Shown here piece by piece: positions 7,728 through 15,655 of a DNA stretch of 42,877 nucleotides. The translations under genes were made by a program, and so were the position numbers. The stretch covers positions 1 to 42,877 of the forward strand of contig JAVZPJ010000009.1 in assembly GCA_038881635.1 (NCBI GenBank), read 5' to 3'. This stretch comes from Sulfolobales archaeon. GTDB taxonomy: Archaea; Thermoproteota; Thermoprotei_A; Sulfolobales; AG1. Every line of letters begins with the position of its first letter. The first letter of the stretch is position 1. Under the pieces are notes generated by a model. The model saw nothing but the letters and a program-made list of their open reading frames with translations, had not been told where the DNA came from and made no database searches.

Positions 7728-8018
7728 GTGGTGAGGGTCTTGAGTAGCGATGTTAAGAGTCAGAGTAATGAGGCTAAGATAAGGCAGGCTCTAACACTTC
7801 TAACAGCTGTTATAAATGATCCTTCAATACCTAGGAATATTAGAAGAGCAGCTACACAAGCTCTAAAAATACTCCAGGATCAAAGCCTGAGCCTAGGTGT
7901 TAGAGCTTCTAACGCTGTTAGCGTTCTAGATGAAGTGAGTCAAGATCCCAACATGCCTGTTCATGCTAGAACCACTCTATGGAATGTTGTCACAATCCTC
8001 GAAACGATAAGAGATTGA
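7728..8018 (+). CDS. UPF0147 family protein
   Basis: A 96-residue all-helical protein matching the archaeal UPF0147 family: [32 protein letters not shown], then a second similar helical repeat ending in [18 protein letters not shown]. The family is conserved across archaea, of unknown function, and often lies in information-processing neighbourhoods. Starts: GTG at 7728 (leaderless from the TATA at 7694-7702) or TTG at 7740, five bases after a GGTGAG ribosome site. Eight bases separate it from the FAU-1 gene. Confidence 0.9.
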   Translation: MVRVLSSDVKSQSNEAKIRQALTLLTAVINDPSIPRNIRRAATQALKILQDQSLSLGVRASNAVSVLDEVSQDPNMPVHARTTLWNVVTILETIRD

Positions 8019-8028
8019 GGAGCTTGTG

Positions 8029-9606
8029 ATGAGTGAGAGCAAGTGCTCTGGAAGTGTGAGGGTTAGAGGAGTCTACTCTACAGCTCTAGCTAGCATACTT
8101 CTTGAGAAAGGATATTGTCTTAGCGATGTTAGTGAGAAGATCTATAGAAGAGTAGAAGGTTTGAATATTATATCTGATAAACCTCCTGATACCACTATCA
8201 AGAATGATGATACATTCAGAGATATTCTCGTAATAGTAGGTGTTCCTGAGACTACTAGAAGAATCTATGAGGATCTGAGGAGTATTCTAAAAAACTCTTT
8301 CTTCACAGATCTAAAGCCTTTAAATGCTGTGTATAGAGGTAGAGTTGATAGCAAGATATCACAGAATGAATGCCATGTCTCAACACCCTTAGGCGTGAAA
8401 GGCGTTCTAAGAGATCCCACATGCTACCCTGGTCAGGTTCTCGACCTCACTATAATAGGATATGGAGATGATCTTAAGACTCCTCTAGTTAGAAGAGGAG
8501 TATCTGTAGCAGGTAGATACATGATTTTAAGTGATAGTGGAGTTGTTCAGTTCTCAGAGCATATAAGAGATCCTGATGTTCTAGAGGTTTTAAAAGGATT
8601 CTCAGAGATCATATCTAGAGAAGGTTTTGGAGTTAGATGGAGAAGTTCTGCTAAGAATTCTACTACATCAGATCTGATGCAGGAATATGATCTTCTGAAG
8701 AATAAGATTAGTGAGATTAAAAAGATTCTAGAGAGATCTGGAGAGGAAGAATTCGCTTACGTGAGTGAGAGTATTGCTTTTATACATGTATCATCTGAAG
8801 ATATGATAACACTCGATTCATACAGGTCTAAGCTTCACCCTACAACTCCTTATCATCATGTGATGAGATCCTATACTTTTCTAGGGGATCTAATAGATCT
8901 TCTTGATTCCATATCTGGAGAAGGAGCTGGTAGAGAGATCTTCAGAGGTTTCACAAGATTTCTAAGAGATAAAATGCTCGAGGGTTTAGAAGTATTCTTA
9001 TACCATAGAAGACCTTTCTTCTCTCGAGAGATAGTGATAGGTCCTGCCAGAGCTTTGTACTCTGATTATATTGAGAGAAGTGGGAGAGAGTTTATCAGAG
9101 TTATTCTTGGAAGAATTAGCAAGGGTGAGGGTGTCTATGACGGTCTTGAGATCCCTAAAGAACCTGGAGACAGGATTATAACTCTGGTAAGCGGTTTATC
9201 TCCTCTAATAGTTCATGCATACTATTCAAGCTCTCTAGATCTTAAGGGGGTTTATATCAATGCTAATACACTACCTCATATAACCTATGATCTGGATCTT
9301 AGAAGTCTTAGAGGTAGAATTAAGATAGTGTACAGCGATCTCTACATAGATGCTGTGATAACAAGAGATGGTGGAAGAATTATAGATGAGGAAGAGTTTA
9401 AAGAAGCTTGTGATAGAGGTTTCTTCTCAGAGAGACTATGCATAAACACTAGATCTACTCTAGAGAGAGTATCTAGAGAGAGTAGGGAGATCTACAGCTT
9501 TTTAGAGGGAGATATGGCTAGAATGATTAGAGAGAATACCTTCACCAGAGATTCTGTAGAGAGGTTATTTAGCTTTATAGAGGTGCCTCTCAATGGATCA
9601 GAGTAG
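8029..9606 (+). CDS. fau-1: FAU-1 family ribonuclease (DUF402 at C-terminus)
   Basis: A protein of about 525 residues of the archaeal FAU-1 group, related to the RNA-binding part of RNase E/G. The N-terminus (VRVRGVYSTALASILLEKGY and a KPPDTTIKND stretch) is the family hallmark, followed by an S1-like region. The C-terminal DUF402 domain (about residues 370-485) contains LKGVYINANTLPHI, a YSDLYIDAVITRDG strand and RIIDEEEF. Characterised members bind AU-rich RNA and take part in rRNA 5' processing. Start is ATG at 8029 after a GAGGAG ribosome site. The end overlaps the next gene by 14 bases. Confidence 0.88.
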   Translation: MSESKCSGSVRVRGVYSTALASILLEKGYCLSDVSEKIYRRVEGLNIISDKPPDTTIKNDDTFRDILVIVGVPETTRRIYEDLRSILKNSFFTDLKPLNAVYRGRVDSKISQNECHVSTPLGVKGVLRDPTCYPGQVLDLTIIGYGDDLKTPLVRRGVSVAGRYMILSDSGVVQFSEHIRDPDVLEVLKGFSEIISREGFGVRWRSSAKNSTTSDLMQEYDLLKNKISEIKKILERSGEEEFAYVSESIAFIHVSSEDMITLDSYRSKLHPTTPYHHVMRSYTFLGDLIDLLDSISGEGAGREIFRGFTRFLRDKMLEGLEVFLYHRRPFFSREIVIGPARALYSDYIERSGREFIRVILGRISKGEGVYDGLEIPKEPGDRIITLVSGLSPLIVHAYYSSSLDLKGVYINANTLPHITYDLDLRSLRGRIKIVYSDLYIDAVITRDGGRIIDEEEFKEACDRGFFSERLCINTRSTLERVSRESREIYSFLEGDMARMIRENTFTRDSVERLFSFIEVPLNGSE

Positions 9607-10801
9607 CTTTCTCAATATAATTCTATACATACTACTCTTCGAACTGATAATATACATGATATCTCTGAACAGTAGAGGGAAGAAGATTCTTGAGAGAATA
9701 GGTTTAGACGCTTCTATATTCATGATCCTCGTGAGGAGAAAAAGCGCTCTAGACATACTTGACAGGGTTAGAGGGAGTAGGAAGACGGATATACTTATGA
9801 GAATAGGAGTTCCTATAATGTTCTTTCTAATGATCCTATTCTACATTGCAGTATACCTAATAGGAGTAAGCTATATAGCATCTTTTCTAGGAAGTCTACT
9901 CAGACCAGGAGGCGAGGTTGTAGGACCTCCTCCTATAGCTCCTATAATACCAGGGCTTACCATAGGTGGTGTGGATTTGATCTATCTTCTCATAGCTTTA
10001 GGTCTTTCAATAGCTTTTCACGAGCTTGGACATGCTATTGCTTCAAAGATCTATGGTGTTTCTCTTAAGAGCTATGGTGCCGGGATCTTTCTTATAATGC
10101 CTCTAGCATTTGTAGAAGTTGATGAGAATAGTATGATGAGAGATAGAAGGATAGCTTCTAGAATACTTTCCGCGGGAGTTCTATTCAACATCATTCTATT
10201 TGCAATAGCATTTGCTTCTATCATGCTTATCACATGGATCTCTCCATTCGCAGGAGTTATACAAGGTGCTGTCATAGCCTATGTAGAGCCTGGCTCGCCT
10301 GCTTATAATGCTGGAATACAACCTGGTCTTCTCATCACGTATGTTAATGGATCTCCTGTCTACTCTCTAGATCGATTTCTCCCATATAGATCTGTTATAG
10401 CTAGTGATAGAGATATTATCCTCAACATCACGGGAGTATATCCTAACGGTAGTATCTTTAGCACGCTGGTTTTCAAACCTTCTAATCTAAGTAGGATAGG
10501 TGTTGTATTTGACGGAGTTTCAATACCACTCGCAGGATTCTTCGTAGGAGCTCTTATAATACCTACCGAGAATGGCTATATAAGACTATGGGCGCTCGAG
10601 AGCATCCTCAGATTCATGGTTTGGATGACTATACTCAATCTAAGTCTTGCAGTGATAAATGCTGCACCTCTATATATAACTGATGGTGGTAAGTTTCTCG
10701 CGCTATATCTCTCTAACAAGATCTCAAACGCTGTTCAGCTGGTCACTGTGGCTGGTTTTGCAGCTATATTCATAGTATCTCTGGTATTCTATCTCTCATA
10801 A
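9593..10801 (+). CDS. Site-2 protease family membrane metallopeptidase (M50) with PDZ domain
   Basis: A 402-residue polytopic membrane protein. The zinc motif HELGH (near residues 143-147, in IAFHELGHAIASKIYG) lies in one helix, and the third ligand motif NAAPLYITDGG lies near residue 356. Between them is a PDZ-like insert (about 220-300, QGAVIAYVEPGSPAYNAGIQ). This is the site-2 protease/RseP architecture, used for cutting membrane-bound substrates within the bilayer; the substrate is unknown. The ATG overlaps the FAU-1 gene, with GAGGTG 7 bases upstream, so translation is coupled. Confidence 0.93.
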   Translation: MDQSSFLNIILYILLFELIIYMISLNSRGKKILERIGLDASIFMILVRRKSALDILDRVRGSRKTDILMRIGVPIMFFLMILFYIAVYLIGVSYIASFLGSLLRPGGEVVGPPPIAPIIPGLTIGGVDLIYLLIALGLSIAFHELGHAIASKIYGVSLKSYGAGIFLIMPLAFVEVDENSMMRDRRIASRILSAGVLFNIILFAIAFASIMLITWISPFAGVIQGAVIAYVEPGSPAYNAGIQPGLLITYVNGSPVYSLDRFLPYRSVIASDRDIILNITGVYPNGSIFSTLVFKPSNLSRIGVVFDGVSIPLAGFFVGALIIPTENGYIRLWALESILRFMVWMTILNLSLAVINAAPLYITDGGKFLALYLSNKISNAVQLVTVAGFAAIFIVSLVFYLS

Positions 10802-10810
10802 GGATCTTCT

Positions 10811-11263
10811 ATGTCTGAATTTGAATTTCTAAATCCTTCTGAAGAAGATCTAGGAGCTATCTACAGATTAGAACTCGAATGCTTCTCAGAAGATGCTTAT
10901 AATCCTCAGATTCTTCTATTCTATCTAAAGCTATTCAGAGAAGGCTTTATAATCGCCAGAGATAGAAGTGGAAGGATCGTAGGCTATGTGATAGGAATAG
11001 TAGAGGGAGGAGGTGTAGGTCATGTGATATCAATATGCGTATCCGGAGGCTATAGAAGAAGAGGTCTTGGAAGAATGCTTATGAAGACTATAGAAGAGTA
11101 TTTCAGAAGAAAAGGTGCTTGTATCTCGAGACTTGAGGTTAGAATCAGCAATGAAGCAGCTTTGAATCTATATAGAAGCTTGGGATATGAAGAGAGAGAT
11201 ATCCTCAGATCATATTATTCTAATGGGGAGGATGCCTATCTCATGTATAAGAAGCTCTGCTAG
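10811..11263 (+). CDS. rimI: GNAT N-acetyltransferase, RimI/Ard1-like
   Basis: A 150-residue GNAT domain protein. The acetyl-CoA binding motif ICVSGGYRRRGLGRMLM (about 74-90) is followed by the RLEVRISNEAALNLYRSLGYEE stretch that is diagnostic of the RimI/Ard1 branch. Archaeal members acetylate protein N-termini, including Alba in Sulfolobus. Starts with ATG 9 bases after the protease gene, so it probably belongs to the same operon. Confidence 0.88.
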   Translation: MSEFEFLNPSEEDLGAIYRLELECFSEDAYNPQILLFYLKLFREGFIIARDRSGRIVGYVIGIVEGGGVGHVISICVSGGYRRRGLGRMLMKTIEEYFRRKGACISRLEVRISNEAALNLYRSLGYEERDILRSYYSNGEDAYLMYKKLC

Positions 11264-11315
11264 ATATGAGGAAAGCTTATAAGTAGTATATGGACTACCC
11301 ATACATGTGGTTTTC

Positions 11316-11936
11316 ATGAGAATAGCTCTTGTATCTGGTGGTAAAGATTCTTATTATGCAGTATATAAATACGGCTCGATCGATATAGCTCTCATACTCT
11401 TCTACGAATTCCCTCGACCAAGCCCTCATCTTATTAATCTTGGTAAGAGTGTTGAGAGCATGCTTCTAGCAGGGATCCCCGTTGTAGTAGCTAGAGCTAG
11501 GAGAGGGAGAGAACCTGCTGACACTATTGAGATTCTCAGACTGTTGAATGCTACTACTATCATTGCTGGCGATGTTTATATAGAGGATCATCTTAAGTAT
11601 ATGGAGAATATATCGAGAGAGGTAGGTGCGAGACTCGTAGAACCTCTCTGGGGTTTAGAACCTGCTGAGCTTCTCAGAAAAGAAATCGAGGACGGTATAG
11701 AACCTCTGATCATAGGATCTGATGAGAGAGTGGTGGAGTGGATTGGAAGAGTTCTAGATAGAGATAACATAGATCTTTTCATTGAGAGTGCTAGAACGAG
11801 AGATTTCGACCCCTTAGGTGAGAGAGGAGAGTATCATACTATAGTGGTTAACGGACCTATGCATAGAAGCAGACTTGAATACAAGATCGCAGGTGTTGAG
11901 AGGTTTAATGGATACTCTGTTCTGAGGCTGATCTGA
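11316..11936 (+). CDS. Diphthine--ammonia ligase-like PP-loop ATPase (Dph6 family)
   Basis: About 206 residues with the PP-loop SGGKDSYYA at the N-terminus and the family-specific motif GERGEYHT near residue 170, the hallmarks of the Dph6/MJ0570 family. Dph6 performs the last step of diphthamide formation on elongation factor 2, amidating diphthine with ammonia and ATP. A TATA box (CTTATAAG, about 11277-11284) stands at the right distance for a start near 11307-11316. ATG at 11316 gives the standard MRIALVSGGKDS beginning; GTG at 11307 is the alternative. Its stop overlaps the next start (TGATG). Confidence 0.88.
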   Translation: MRIALVSGGKDSYYAVYKYGSIDIALILFYEFPRPSPHLINLGKSVESMLLAGIPVVVARARRGREPADTIEILRLLNATTIIAGDVYIEDHLKYMENISREVGARLVEPLWGLEPAELLRKEIEDGIEPLIIGSDERVVEWIGRVLDRDNIDLFIESARTRDFDPLGERGEYHTIVVNGPMHRSRLEYKIAGVERFNGYSVLRLI

Positions 11937-12709
11937 TGAGACTTAGGATCTGTTGTGAATTCTTCCAGGACAGGATCTATAGGATTCTCAGAGATGTTAT
12001 TCTAGAGAGTAGATGTGATTGCATAGCTTTGAGTGGTGGTATTGATACAAGTCTTATAGCTCTTATAGCAAGATTTTCTGGATTGGATCTCAGAGGGTTC
12101 ATAAGCATGTATCTAGGAGGTATTCCAAGAGATATATATTATGCATCATATCTAGCCAGAGTTCTCGGGATAGAGCTGGAATTCGTTCCTATAGATCCTT
12201 TGAAGGCTAATGAGATCGCTGAGAAGGTTGTAGAGTGTATTGGTAGAGATAGAATAGATTCACATGGCGATGGAGGATGTATAGAGATTAGAAATGACAT
12301 TGTATTCTACAGCGTTATAGAACATGCTAGGAGGAAGTGTAAGTGTATCTATACAGGATCAGGTGGAGACGAGCTTTTTGCAGGTTATACTTTCATGCTT
12401 CATCAGAGGAGTGATGATCTCGAGAGTATTATAGAGAGATACGCGTTCAAAGGAAGATATCCGGAGCTGGAAATAGCAGAATGTCTAGGAGCAAGAGTTA
12501 TATCTCCATATCTTGATAAGAGGATCATAGATCTAGCTCTGGAGATACCGGTAGAGTGTCTGAGAAGCAGTTCTATGAAGGGTAAGGAGATCCTGAGAAG
12601 AATTCTAGAAGAGAGAGGATTAGAATTAATAGCTTCTCGAGAGAAAACACCTGCAGAAAGCGGTTCTGGAACAAAGATCTTCTGCAGATCCTCATATGAT
12701 CAGCTTTGA
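11936..12709 (+). CDS. Stand-alone asparagine-synthase-like PP-loop protein
   Basis: A 257-residue protein equal to the C-terminal synthetase domain of AsnB without the glutaminase domain. The PP-loop reads ALSGGIDTSLIALI (Ser33-Ser39) and the second motif GSGGDELFAGY lies near residues 140-150; DKRIIDLALEIP and a C-terminal lysine-rich segment also match. Without a glutaminase it would have to use free ammonia, or transfer another nucleophile onto an adenylated carboxylate. It overlaps the Dph6-like gene by one base, so two ATP-pyrophosphatase-fold enzymes are translationally coupled. The substrate is unknown. Confidence 0.8.
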   Translation: MRLRICCEFFQDRIYRILRDVILESRCDCIALSGGIDTSLIALIARFSGLDLRGFISMYLGGIPRDIYYASYLARVLGIELEFVPIDPLKANEIAEKVVECIGRDRIDSHGDGGCIEIRNDIVFYSVIEHARRKCKCIYTGSGGDELFAGYTFMLHQRSDDLESIIERYAFKGRYPELEIAECLGARVISPYLDKRIIDLALEIPVECLRSSSMKGKEILRRILEERGLELIASREKTPAESGSGTKIFCRSSYDQL

Positions 12710-12916
12710 ACAATCCTGGTAATTCTGATAATATGTTTTCAGACTAGTATCTATCTAAACACCTTCTCATGAGGATTATAATGATACTCCTGGTTCAAGG
12801 AGATTATCTCGAAAGTTTATTGAGGTATGCGAGAATTCTTCATTTATAGAGTTAGAAGCAAATGATTAAATACTTAGAAGAAGAGGATCATAATAGTTGG
12901 TGGAGGTGGGAAGATA

Positions 12917-13759
12917 TTGTACATCGTGTGTCTAACCTTTGATTTCGACGCATACTCTCCATGGATCTATAGAAAAGCTATTAACTACACCAACCTATCA
13001 AGAGGAGAATTCGCATCAGTAGGAGTTAGAAGAATTCTCAAGCTATTAAAAGATCAGGGTGTAGAAGCTACATTCTTCGTTCCAGGACACACTGCTGAGC
13101 ATTTTCCAGAGGATGTGGGCATGATAAAAGATCATGGGCATGAAATAGCACATCACGGATACATGCATGAACCGCCAGAGACTCTAGAAAGCGCTGAGGA
13201 GGAGAGGAGAGTGGTTTTGAAGGGGATTGAAGCTCTTAAGAAGGTTTTAAATATAACTCCGAAAGGCTATAGATCTCCTTCATGGGCTTTGACAAAGCAT
13301 ACTCTCTCTATTCTAGAGGAGCTAGGCTTCATATATGATTCAAGTCTTATGGGAGATGACTACACACCCTACAGACCTCCCCTCTATCTAGAGGTTGATA
13401 GCGAGGGGAGAGTTCTTAGAGGACCTCTCTCAAAACTTATAGAAATACCTGTTCACTGGAGTCTCGACGACTACCCTCACTTCGAATTCGTGAGGTATCA
13501 GAATCTCGTGATACAAGGCTTGCGATCTGTTAGCGACGTGCTTGAGAATTGGGTTCTCGCATTCGAGTATATGATGCGAAATATGAGTGATGGTGTTATA
13601 GTATACACATTCCATCCCGAGGTTATAGGTAGAGGTCATACTATGATTCTTCTTGAGAGACTGATAAACCATATAAAATCTCACGCTAGAAGGAGTGAGA
13701 TTGAATTCTTAAAAATGATCAAGGTAGCCGAGAGATATAGAGAGATACTAGGATTCTAA
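12917..13759 (+). CDS. CE4/NodB-like polysaccharide deacetylase family hydrolase (PuuE/HpPgdA type)
   Basis: A 280-residue NodB-fold metal hydrolase. It shows the metal Asp motif LTFDFDAYSPW (residues 7-17), the pair of histidines in EIAHHGYMHE (about 76-85), and the GYRSPSW motif. The Asp-x-Asp form with SPW, and the lack of a signal peptide, resemble the cytoplasmic subgroup that includes PuuE-type allantoinase and HpPgdA rather than secreted chitin deacetylases, so a cyclic amide or imide is as likely a substrate as a sugar. The TTG start follows a strong ribosome site GGAGGTGG and a TATA (ATTAAATAC, 12865-12873). The downstream hairpin repeat begins 4 bases after the stop. Confidence 0.85.
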   Translation: MYIVCLTFDFDAYSPWIYRKAINYTNLSRGEFASVGVRRILKLLKDQGVEATFFVPGHTAEHFPEDVGMIKDHGHEIAHHGYMHEPPETLESAEEERRVVLKGIEALKKVLNITPKGYRSPSWALTKHTLSILEELGFIYDSSLMGDDYTPYRPPLYLEVDSEGRVLRGPLSKLIEIPVHWSLDDYPHFEFVRYQNLVIQGLRSVSDVLENWVLAFEYMMRNMSDGVIVYTFHPEVIGRGHTMILLERLINHIKSHARRSEIEFLKMIKVAERYREILGF

Positions 13760-13762
13760 CCT

Positions 13763-13784
13763 CCTCCCGCTCTAAAGGATGAGG
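13763..13784 (-). repeat. Hairpin repeat, orphan IS605-like end, copy 2
   Basis: CCTCCCGCTCTAAAGG followed by ATGAGG folds as a 6-pair stem with a two-base bulge. It is close to 7655-7676. It lies between two convergent genes and may now serve as their terminator. Confidence 0.5.
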
Positions 13785-13800
13785 TTTTCGGGTTGTGATT

Positions 13801-15204
13801 CTATATAGCTTCTTCTACCTCGAATCTAAGTGCTCTGCCTTCTCTAACCTCTCTAAACACCTTTCCCGCGATTTCTATAGTCTTCTCTATATCCTCTCTG
13901 GTATGTGCTATAGATATGGTCCACTGCTCGTCATATGCCATAGGCTGGGGTATTATACCGTTTACAACCATGCCGAGAACCCAGTTATACCATACTCCCC
14001 ATCTTACTTTCTCTACGAAGTCTCTCCAATTCTTTATAGGTTTATCCGAGAAGTAGATGGTTCCTTTATTAGCTATCTGAACTACATGAGCTTCTATCCT
14101 TAGATCCTCTATAAGATCTCTGTACCCCTTCGCAAGCTCGCTACTAAGCTTATGAGTGTAAGCAAGATTACTCTCTGTGAGAAGCTCTGTCACAGTCACA
14201 TAGGCTGCGTATACCGAGAGTATATTAGCATTAAAAGTACCACCGTGAGGAACTCCTCGAGGTCCTATGAGATCCATGAACTTTCTATCAGCTAAAACCG
14301 CTGAGAATGGGAAGCCTCCTCCCAATGCTTTAGCTACTGCAATTATATCAGCTCTCACACCATAGTACTCTGAAGCACCTCTAAACCACATGCCTGAAGT
14401 CTTCACCTCATCAAATATGAGCACCGAGTTATACTCGTCGGCAATTCTTCTCAACCCCACGATGAAATCCTTGTCAGCAGGTACCACACCCATGTTCATT
14501 GCTACGGGCTCTAGAATTATAGCAGCTATATCATTTCCATGTTCTCTCATTATATCCTCTACAGCACCGAGATCATTCCATGGAGCTATTACAACAGTAT
14601 CTGCAATAGACTTAGGAATCGCTGGAAGAGGAAAACCTGCTGGAACAGACCTAGGTTTTCTAGGATGACCTGCAGCATATGGAGAAGGCTTCACACCTAT
14701 TGATAAAGCCTCATGAGTTCCATGATAATGACCTTCAAACTTCAGAATCTTACTTCTGCCCGTGAAAGCTCTCGCCAGCCTCACAGCTAGAGAAGTGGCT
14801 TCAAGTCCTGTAGACGAGAATCTAACCATCTCATATCCGTATCTCTGCGTGAGAACCTTACTCAGCTTAAGACTCCACTCACTCTCATGACCGTATATAG
14901 TTCCCTCCTCAAGCTTCTCTCTAACCCTGCTCATGAGAATAGAGTTTGAATGCCCTACCACAAGAGCTCCGAAAGCCATGTTATAGTCAATGTACTCGTT
15001 GCCATCAACATCCCATATTCTAGAGCCTTTTCCACGAGCCATTATAAGAGGATGGGGATCGAATATCCTCCAATTGCTATGAACGCCATGTGGCGTGAGC
15101 TTTCTAAGCTCCTCCCATATCTCTCTAGATCTAGGTGTTCTCCTTATATAAGCTTCTCTATAGAGCTCTGTTAAAGTCTTCTCAGAACTCAGAAAGATCA
15201 CCAA
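13801..15204 (-). CDS. Class III PLP aminotransferase (GSAM-like omega-aminotransferase)
   Basis: A 467-residue fold-type I PLP enzyme. The cofactor Asp lies in LIFDEVKTSG (Asp265) and the Schiff-base Lys in IIAVAKALGGG (Lys292). RFSSTGLEATSLAVRLAR and GGTFNANILSVYA resemble glutamate-1-semialdehyde aminomutase. The N-terminal region differs from true HemL (TPHGVHSNWRIFD rather than the usual proline-glycine-gly-valine-asn context), no heme genes are nearby, and the neighbours are transport and oxidation genes, so a catabolic aminotransferase acting on an omega- or beta-amino acid is favoured. The TTG start lies 25 bases below a TATA box, suggesting a leaderless message. Confidence 0.88.
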   Translation of the reverse strand: MVIFLSSEKTLTELYREAYIRRTPRSREIWEELRKLTPHGVHSNWRIFDPHPLIMARGKGSRIWDVDGNEYIDYNMAFGALVVGHSNSILMSRVREKLEEGTIYGHESEWSLKLSKVLTQRYGYEMVRFSSTGLEATSLAVRLARAFTGRSKILKFEGHYHGTHEALSIGVKPSPYAAGHPRKPRSVPAGFPLPAIPKSIADTVVIAPWNDLGAVEDIMREHGNDIAAIILEPVAMNMGVVPADKDFIVGLRRIADEYNSVLIFDEVKTSGMWFRGASEYYGVRADIIAVAKALGGGFPFSAVLADRKFMDLIGPRGVPHGGTFNANILSVYAAYVTVTELLTESNLAYTHKLSSELAKGYRDLIEDLRIEAHVVQIANKGTIYFSDKPIKNWRDFVEKVRWGVWYNWVLGMVVNGIIPQPMAYDEQWTISIAHTREDIEKTIEIAGKVFREVREGRALRFEVEEAI

Positions 15205-15224
15205 ACTTTAAATAAGCTAAATAA

Positions 15225-15233
15225 CTTATAAAG
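15225..15233 (-). promoter_or_regulatory. TATA box of the class III aminotransferase gene
   Basis: CTTTATAAG on the minus strand, centred about 25 bases from the TTG at 15204. It supports that start and a leaderless transcript. Confidence 0.5.
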
Positions 15234-15320
15234 AGAATTATAGATCTATTGTATAGAATACAAAAAAATATGAAACATATATATATCTCGTCTAAATCTA
15301 TCAAGATACGAGGATCTAAT

Positions 15321-15653
15321 ATGAGCTCGGAGAGAACTTATAGAGAAGAGATAAAAGAAATAGGAGATGATGTTCTCGCCATACCCCCTAGACTTATGTG
15401 GTGGGAGTATCTAATAATAATCCTCGTCGTAGGAGTTTTCGAGGCACTTTTAGTATGGTATGTTGTCGAGTACATGCTTGTAGCAAGCCCAGAACCGGGG
15501 TTCTTAGGACTTCCCAAGCCTATTAGCGGAGCTATTATCATAAGCATTACGTGGATAGTGCTGAACTTCATAATTGGAGGTACCTACTACATGGTTATCA
15601 CGAGAAGAATTAAGAGCTTAAGATCATCAGGATCTAGAGTGGTTGAGGTGTGA
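15321..15653 (+). CDS. Small two-helix membrane protein, probable symporter partner
   Basis: A 110-residue protein with a soluble N-terminus (about 30 residues) and two hydrophobic helices (about 32-55 and 70-95), ending in a positively charged tail. I do not recognise the family. It overlaps the following sodium:solute symporter gene and so resembles the small two- or four-helix partner proteins encoded before many such symporters. The ATG at 15321 follows a GAGG ribosome site; a TATATATAT element lies near 15278-15288. A longer frame from 15249 would include low-complexity lysine-rich residues and run over the promoter. Confidence 0.7.
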   Translation: MSSERTYREEIKEIGDDVLAIPPRLMWWEYLIIILVVGVFEALLVWYVVEYMLVASPEPGFLGLPKPISGAIIISITWIVLNFIIGGTYYMVITRRIKSLRSSGSRVVEV

Positions 15654-15655
15654 TC

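Noticed and set aside
12786-12802. CTCCTGGTTCAAGGAG considered as a tRNA T-arm.
   Set aside because: Only an isolated 5-pair hairpin; no other tRNA arms. It may be a weak terminator.
13801-15204. Calling the class III aminotransferase HemL.
   Set aside because: The N-terminal motif and neighbourhood do not fit heme synthesis; a catabolic role is more likely, though not proven.
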